From contig JAGZLR010000005.1 of assembly GCA_018364635.1 (NCBI GenBank), positions 1-64,000 on the forward strand: a stretch of DNA of 64,000 bases. The letters are read 5' to 3'. Source of the DNA: Clostridiales bacterium (GTDB lineage: Bacteria > Bacillota > Clostridia > Lachnospirales > Anaerotignaceae). Every line of letters begins with the position of its first letter. Positions within the stretch are counted from its first letter, which is position 1. The position numbers were made by a program, and so were the translations under genes. Shown here piece by piece: positions 59,194 to 64,000 of this stretch. The notes under the pieces are model-generated. The model did no database searches. It was not told the DNA's origin and was given only the letters and a program-made list of their open reading frames with translations.

Positions 59194-62100
59194 GTGGAAG
59201 ATAAAAAAATACGGTTTACCCACCTGCATGTGCATACAGAATACAGTCTGTTGGATGGGTCTGCGAAAATTGGAGAACTTTTAGATCGAGCCAAAGAATT
59301 AGGCATGGACTCCTTGGCAATTACAGACCATGGTGCAATGTTTGGTGCGGTGGAATTTTATAAGGCAGCCAAAGAACGGGGCATTCGTCCGATTATTGGA
59401 TGTGAAGTCTATGTGGCAAAAGGTTCCCGTCTAAAAAAGGAAGGTTCGTCAGATAACAAATATTATCATCTTGTGCTTTTGGCGGAAAATAAGACGGGGT
59501 ATCAGAATTTAATTAAATTGGTCAGTTTCGGCTATATTGACGGCTATTATTATAAACCGCGGGTGGATTTGGAACTGTTAGAACAATACCATGAAGGAAT
59601 TATCGCCTCTTCCGCCTGCTTGGCGGGGGAGGTTGCACGCAATTTGCTTCAGGTGTCCTATGAAAGTGCGAAGGAAGCAGCATTGCGGTATGACAGCATT
59701 TTTGGCCATGGCAACTTTTTTTTGGAGCTTCAGGATCATGGCATTCGGGAACAAAAGCTGGTGAACCAGAAACTGTTACAGATGAGCGAGGAGACAGGAA
59801 TCCCTCTTATCTGTACCAATGACAGTCATTACATTACAAAAGAGGACAGCGTTGCCCACGACATTTTGCTCTGTATTCAGACAGGCAAAACAGTGATGGA
59901 TGAAAACAGAATGCGCTATGCCGGCAGTGAGTTTTATTTGAAAAGTCCAGAGGAAATGTATGAACGCTTCTCCTATGCGCCTCAGGCGCTGGAAAATACG
60001 GCAAAAATTGCCGACCGCTGTCAGGTGGATTTTACGTTTCATGAGCTGAAACTTCCGAAGTTTGACGTGCCGGAGGGAAAAAATGCACAAGACTATCTTC
60101 GTGAGCTTTGTCAGGCTGGATTTCAAAAAAGATACCCTGAGGCTACGGATCAAATGCGCCAAAGACTGGAGTATGAACTTCATACCATTGAGACGATGGG
60201 ATATGTGGATTACTTTCTGATTGTGTGGGACTTTATCCGTTTCGCAAAAGAAAATGGTATTATTGTAGGCCCAGGCAGAGGCAGCGCCGCCGGCAGCATG
60301 GTGAGCTATTGTCTGAATATTACAACCATTGATCCACTAAAGTATGATTTGATTTTTGAACGATTTTTGAATCCAGAACGTGTCAGCATGCCGGATATTG
60401 ACGTAGATTTTTGTTTCGAACGCCGGCAGGAGGTCATTGACTATGTGGTGCAAAAATACGGCGAGGACCATGTGGCGCAGATTGTAACCTTTGGTACCCT
60501 AGCCGCCAGAGCTGCCATCAAAGACGTGGGCAGAGCCCTTGCAATGCCTTATGGTGATGTGGATCGGGTGTCGAAAATGGTGCCGAGGGAACTAGGCATT
60601 ACCATTAAAAAAGCACTTCAAATGAATCCAGAATTAAAAAAGGCCTACGAAGAGGAAGAGGAGATTCACAATCTGATTGACATGTCCCTTCGGCTGGAAG
60701 GCCTGCCACGGCACTGCTCCACCCATGCCGCCGGCGTTGTGATCTGTGGAAAACCAGTTATGGAATATGTGCCGCTAAGCACCAATGACGGCGCGGTCAA
60801 CACCCAGTATACGATGACAATTTTGGAGGAGCTCGGTCTTTTAAAGATGGACTTTTTAGGGCTTAGAACACTGACTGTCATTCAAAATGCTGTCAGAGAA
60901 ATTAAGCGGACCCAAGGCATTACTGTGGACATAGATGCTTTGGACGACACAGATCCGAAAGTCTATGAACTGATCGCTCAGGGAAAAACAGAAGGCGTTT
61001 TTCAGCTGGAAAGCAGCGGTATGAAGTCCTTTATGAAGGAGTTAAAACCAAACTGCCTGGAAGATTTGATCGCAGGTATTTCTCTCTATCGCCCTGGTCC
61101 TATGGATTTTATTCCAAAGTATGTCAAGGGCAAAAATAATCAGCAGGAAATACAGTATACCCACGAAGCCCTCCGGCCAATTTTAAAAAATACTTACGGC
61201 TGTATTGTCTATCAGGAGCAGGTTATGCAGATTGTACGGGATTTAGCCGGCTATTCTTTGGGCCGAAGCGATTTGGTGCGCCGAGCAATGTCGAAAAAGA
61301 AAGCAAAAGTGATGGCGGAAGAGCGGAAAAATTTCGTCTATGGCACAGAAGGTGTGCCTGGGTGTGTGGCCAACGGGATTGCAGCCGAGACGGCGGAAAA
61401 AATATTTGACGAGATGACGGACTTTGCAAAGTACGCCTTCAATAAATCCCACGCGGCGTGTTATGCTGTGGTAGGGTATCAAACTGCATGGCTGAAAACA
61501 TACTATCCAGTGGAGTTTATGGCGGCGCTTATGACGTCGGTGATGGATAACTCCGATAAAGTGTCCGACTATATTGACGAGTGCCGCAGTATGGGCATCA
61601 GCCTGCTGCCGCCGGATGTCAATGAGGGATTTGCTCATTTTTCTGTGGCGAACGGGAAGATCCGGTTTTCGTTGGCCGCTATCAAAAATGTGGGGCGCAG
61701 TGTGATAGAGGCTGTGACCAAGGAGAGGGAGAATGGCGGTCCCTTTGTCAGTCTCAATGATTTTTGCAGCCGCATGGGAAATTTAATCAATAAGCGGTGT
61801 ATGGAAAGTCTGATTAAAGCCGGCGCCTTTGATTCTTTAGGTGGTAACCGCGCCCAATATATGCTGATCTATAAAGGCGTTATGGATGGGGTAGGTCAGG
61901 CGAAAAAGAATAACATCGATGGACAGATCAATTTATTTGATATGTTAGGCGGTAAGGAGGAGACCCTAAAAGACGACCTACCTCAAGTCAAAGAGTACGC
62001 CATGGGCGATAAGCTGGCTATGGAAAAGGAAGTATTAGGCGTCTATGTCAGTGGTCATCCTTTGGCGGAGTATGAGGAAATTTTAAAGCGCAAAATCAGC

Positions 62101-62670
62101 TGTACCAGCGCAGACCTTGTGGCAAGCGGCAGGGAGGAAGATTTAGAGGAGGAAGACTACCAAAAAATCAACGACGGCGATTGGGTTATTGTCGGCGGCA
62201 TTATTATGGATAAGACGGTGAAGTATACTAGAAACGGCAACCAGCCTATGGCTTTTGTCCGTATCGAAGACTTGCGGGGCCCCATTGAGGTTGTTGTCTT
62301 TCCAAAAGACTATGAAAAGTACGCTTCCTCCCTTCTTGCCAACCAAGTGGTAATTGTGGAGGGAAAGGCAAATGTAAGCGACGACGAGACTGCAAAGCTT
62401 GCCGCCTCAAAAATTGAATTTATCAGCACTCAAGGGACTTTAGAAGAAAAAACAGTGAAAAAAATTGGTATTGTCCTCAAAAACGGCCATACCTTAGGCG
62501 AGATTTTGCCCCTTGTGATGGAAGGGAAGGGCTATGTCCCATTATATATTAACGATGTGGAAAACGGCAAAAAGTTTAAAGCAGATGAAAGGTATTGGAT
62601 GAACCCCGACAGTGAGGCGATTTCCCAATTAAAAAATCTGCTGGGAGAAGAGGCCGTCATTTTGATTTGA
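59194..62670 (+). CDS. dnaE: DNA polymerase III alpha subunit
   Basis: This encodes 1158 residues. PHP domain at the N-terminus (FTHLHVHTEYSLLDGSAKIGEL, about 8-29), the polymerase core with PDIDVDF and GRGSAAGS, the HhH/tandem region and the C-terminal OB fold. GTG 59194 follows TGGAGGATAAGGAC. It elongates DNA in the replisome together with PolC in Firmicutes. Full length, no oddities. Confidence 0.97.
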   Translation: MEDKKIRFTHLHVHTEYSLLDGSAKIGELLDRAKELGMDSLAITDHGAMFGAVEFYKAAKERGIRPIIGCEVYVAKGSRLKKEGSSDNKYYHLVLLAENKTGYQNLIKLVSFGYIDGYYYKPRVDLELLEQYHEGIIASSACLAGEVARNLLQVSYESAKEAALRYDSIFGHGNFFLELQDHGIREQKLVNQKLLQMSEETGIPLICTNDSHYITKEDSVAHDILLCIQTGKTVMDENRMRYAGSEFYLKSPEEMYERFSYAPQALENTAKIADRCQVDFTFHELKLPKFDVPEGKNAQDYLRELCQAGFQKRYPEATDQMRQRLEYELHTIETMGYVDYFLIVWDFIRFAKENGIIVGPGRGSAAGSMVSYCLNITTIDPLKYDLIFERFLNPERVSMPDIDVDFCFERRQEVIDYVVQKYGEDHVAQIVTFGTLAARAAIKDVGRALAMPYGDVDRVSKMVPRELGITIKKALQMNPELKKAYEEEEEIHNLIDMSLRLEGLPRHCSTHAAGVVICGKPVMEYVPLSTNDGAVNTQYTMTILEELGLLKMDFLGLRTLTVIQNAVREIKRTQGITVDIDALDDTDPKVYELIAQGKTEGVFQLESSGMKSFMKELKPNCLEDLIAGISLYRPGPMDFIPKYVKGKNNQQEIQYTHEALRPILKNTYGCIVYQEQVMQIVRDLAGYSLGRSDLVRRAMSKKKAKVMAEERKNFVYGTEGVPGCVANGIAAETAEKIFDEMTDFAKYAFNKSHAACYAVVGYQTAWLKTYYPVEFMAALMTSVMDNSDKVSDYIDECRSMGISLLPPDVNEGFAHFSVANGKIRFSLAAIKNVGRSVIEAVTKERENGGPFVSLNDFCSRMGNLINKRCMESLIKAGAFDSLGGNRAQYMLIYKGVMDGVGQAKKNNIDGQINLFDMLGGKEETLKDDLPQVKEYAMGDKLAMEKEVLGVYVSGHPLAEYEEILKRKISCTSADLVASGREEDLEEEDYQKINDGDWVIVGGIIMDKTVKYTRNGNQPMAFVRIEDLRGPIEVVVFPKDYEKYASSLLANQVVIVEGKANVSDDETAKLAASKIEFISTQGTLEEKTVKKIGIVLKNGHTLGEILPLVMEGKGYVPLYINDVENGKKFKADERYWMNPDSEAISQLKNLLGEEAVILI

Positions 62671-62691
62671 AAATGGTAAGGAGAGATTGGA

Positions 62692-64000
62692 TTGAGAAGA
62701 ACAAAAATTGTCTGTACCCTAGGTCCGGCTACAAATACCGTTGAAACGATGAGGGAACTAATTGAAAGCGGTTTGGATGCTGCACGGGTGAATTTTTCTC
62801 ATGGCACCTATGACAGTCATACAGTGTTAATCAATAACTTAAAAGAGGCAAGAGAGGCGTTACATGCGCCGATTCCTCTGATTTTGGATACCAAAGGCCC
62901 TGAAATTCGAGTAAAAACATTTCGGGACAATCAGGTTTATTTGAAAACAGGCGCTTCCTTTACACTGACCACAAGGGATGTGGAGGGAGATGAGACTCAG
63001 GTAAGTGTCACCTATGTAGATTTAGCCAAAGATCTAAAGGAGGGCACCCGTGTCCTTTTAGATGACGGTTTGGTGGAACTACAGGTAAAAAAGATTCAAA
63101 ATAACACGGATATTATTTGTGAAGTTGTAAACGGCGGCACTTTAAGCTCCAATAAAGGTGTCAATATTCCTGATGTGTTTGTGCATCTGCCAAGCTTGAC
63201 AGAAAGGGATGTGGCAGATATTAAGTTTGGAATTCAAATGGGCTTTGATTATATTGCTGCTTCCTTTATCCGAAATGCGAATGACATCATTAATATCCGC
63301 CGTGTGCTGGAGGAAAATAGCGGACAGCATATCCATATTATCGCAAAAATAGAAAACAGAGACGGCGTCAATAACATCGATGAAATACTGGATGTGGCAG
63401 ATGGCATTATGGTGGCGCGAGGAGACCTTGGGGTGGAGATTCCGCCGGAAGAAGTGCCTCTGGTACAGAAGATGGTAATTAAAAAAGCAAATTTAACCGG
63501 TAAGCCTGTCATTACAGCTACACAAATGCTGGAAAGTATGTGTTCCAATCCGCGGCCGACAAGAGCGGAAGCCAATGACGTGGCAAACGCGATTATTGAC
63601 GGAAGCGATGCCATTATGCTTTCCGGTGAAACGGCCAAAGGAAATTATCCTGTGCCGGCGGTACAGATGATGGCTAGAATTGCCGAGACGACAGAAGCAA
63701 GTATTGACTATATGAAAAGATTGAACACAACATTTTCTCCAGAGTACACGAACATTACAAACGCCATCAGCCATGCAGCTTGCGCGACAGCGGCGGAACT
63801 TGGCACAGCCTGCATTGCTACAGTGACAAAAAGTGGGTTTACAGCGGAGATGGTATCAAAATACCGCCCAGTTTGTCCTATTGTCGCATGTACGTATGAG
63901 ACTGCTACCTGGCGTCAGTTAAATCTTGTGTGGGGCTGTAAGCCTGTCTTTTTGGAGAGCCGCCCGACAGACAGTGATGAGATTTATGATACCCTTCTAC
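62692..64000 (+). CDS. pyk: Pyruvate kinase, N-terminal part
   Basis: This covers 436 codons and runs off the window end. TTG 62692 has GGTAAGGAGAGATTGGA upstream. RRTKIVCTLGPAT, RVNFSHG, DTKGPEIR, the catalytic Lys segment HIIAKIENRDGVNNIDEI and VARGDLGVEIP, plus TATQMLESM are all family hallmarks. It converts PEP and ADP to pyruvate and ATP. The 62692 start lies 21 bases after dnaE, so they may be cotranscribed. Confidence 0.97.
   Translation, partial: MRRTKIVCTLGPATNTVETMRELIESGLDAARVNFSHGTYDSHTVLINNLKEAREALHAPIPLILDTKGPEIRVKTFRDNQVYLKTGASFTLTTRDVEGDETQVSVTYVDLAKDLKEGTRVLLDDGLVELQVKKIQNNTDIICEVVNGGTLSSNKGVNIPDVFVHLPSLTERDVADIKFGIQMGFDYIAASFIRNANDIINIRRVLEENSGQHIHIIAKIENRDGVNNIDEILDVADGIMVARGDLGVEIPPEEVPLVQKMVIKKANLTGKPVITATQMLESMCSNPRPTRAEANDVANAIIDGSDAIMLSGETAKGNYPVPAVQMMARIAETTEASIDYMKRLNTTFSPEYTNITNAISHAACATAAELGTACIATVTKSGFTAEMVSKYRPVCPIVACTYETATWRQLNLVWGCKPVFLESRPTDSDEIYDTLL

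Overview
The window comes from a spore-forming, strictly anaerobic Clostridia bacterium. The evidence is strong AGGAGG-type ribosome sites throughout, a GerMN-domain protein, a GerS-like lipoprotein next to alr, a 4-hydroxybutyryl-CoA dehydratase, ferredoxins, T-box leaders on tyrS and ilvC, and low-to-moderate GC. The protein set resembles Lachnospirales/Anaerotignum-type fermenters, but the genus is an inference and no 16S gene is present.

Region 1 (1-13.1 kb) is the right part of a prophage or phage-like element with a contractile tail. The order is portal end, charged coiled-coil protein, capsid, connectors, sheath, tube, LysM baseplate protein, tail-assembly chaperone with a -1 frameshift site, an odd highly charged protein, baseplate (XkdS/T/U-like), fiber, XkdX, holins and amidase. 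It follows the Bacillus PBSX plan, but no normal tape-measure gene and no XkdQ-like hub are seen. A small exported-peptide gene follows the lysin.

Region 2 (13.1-26.3 kb) is host core. It holds tyrS with a T-box, pepT, a selenium trio (selD-yedF-yqeB), a large cell-wall amidase, 4-hydroxybutyryl-CoA dehydratase, a structured RNA with a terminator, an SDR oxidoreductase, a GerMN protein, rdgB, a phosphoesterase and five tRNAs (Gly-Arg-Gly-Arg-Leu).

Region 3 (26.3-30.0 kb) holds two TetR regulators, one with a MATE exporter and one with a truncated GNAT acetyltransferase. Each has a readable promoter and operator.

Region 4 (30.0-41.0 kb) is a long catabolic operon under a divergent LysR regulator. 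It encodes a D-2-hydroxyacid dehydrogenase, a four-gene FAD/Fe-S amine dehydrogenase related to opine oxidase, HcnABC and hydroxyproline dehydrogenase, a GlcG-like protein, an NhaC-family antiporter, an Asp/Glu-racemase-family protein, an enolase-superfamily dehydratase and a methionine gamma-lyase. The combination suggests use of an N-substituted or hydroxylated amino acid whose identity cannot be read from sequence.

Region 5 (41.1-47.3 kb) holds an m4C-type methyltransferase convergent with a frameshifted MvaI/BcnI-type endonuclease, an AraC regulator, an ArsR/CadC-like repressor, a composite repeat, a metal chaperone, a CadA-type ATPase and a ferredoxin.

Region 6 (47.3-64 kb) holds a lipoprotein, an ABC-F ATPase, threonine aldolase, T-box-ilvC, an islet with an Ltp-repeat membrane protein and a Cro/CI-type repressor with two operators, then acpS-nnr-gerS-like-alr-mazF, dnaE and the start of pyk.

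The two signals I rate highest are the structured RNA at 22622-22854, which has competing pairings and sits just before the SDR gene, and the catabolic operon of region 4.
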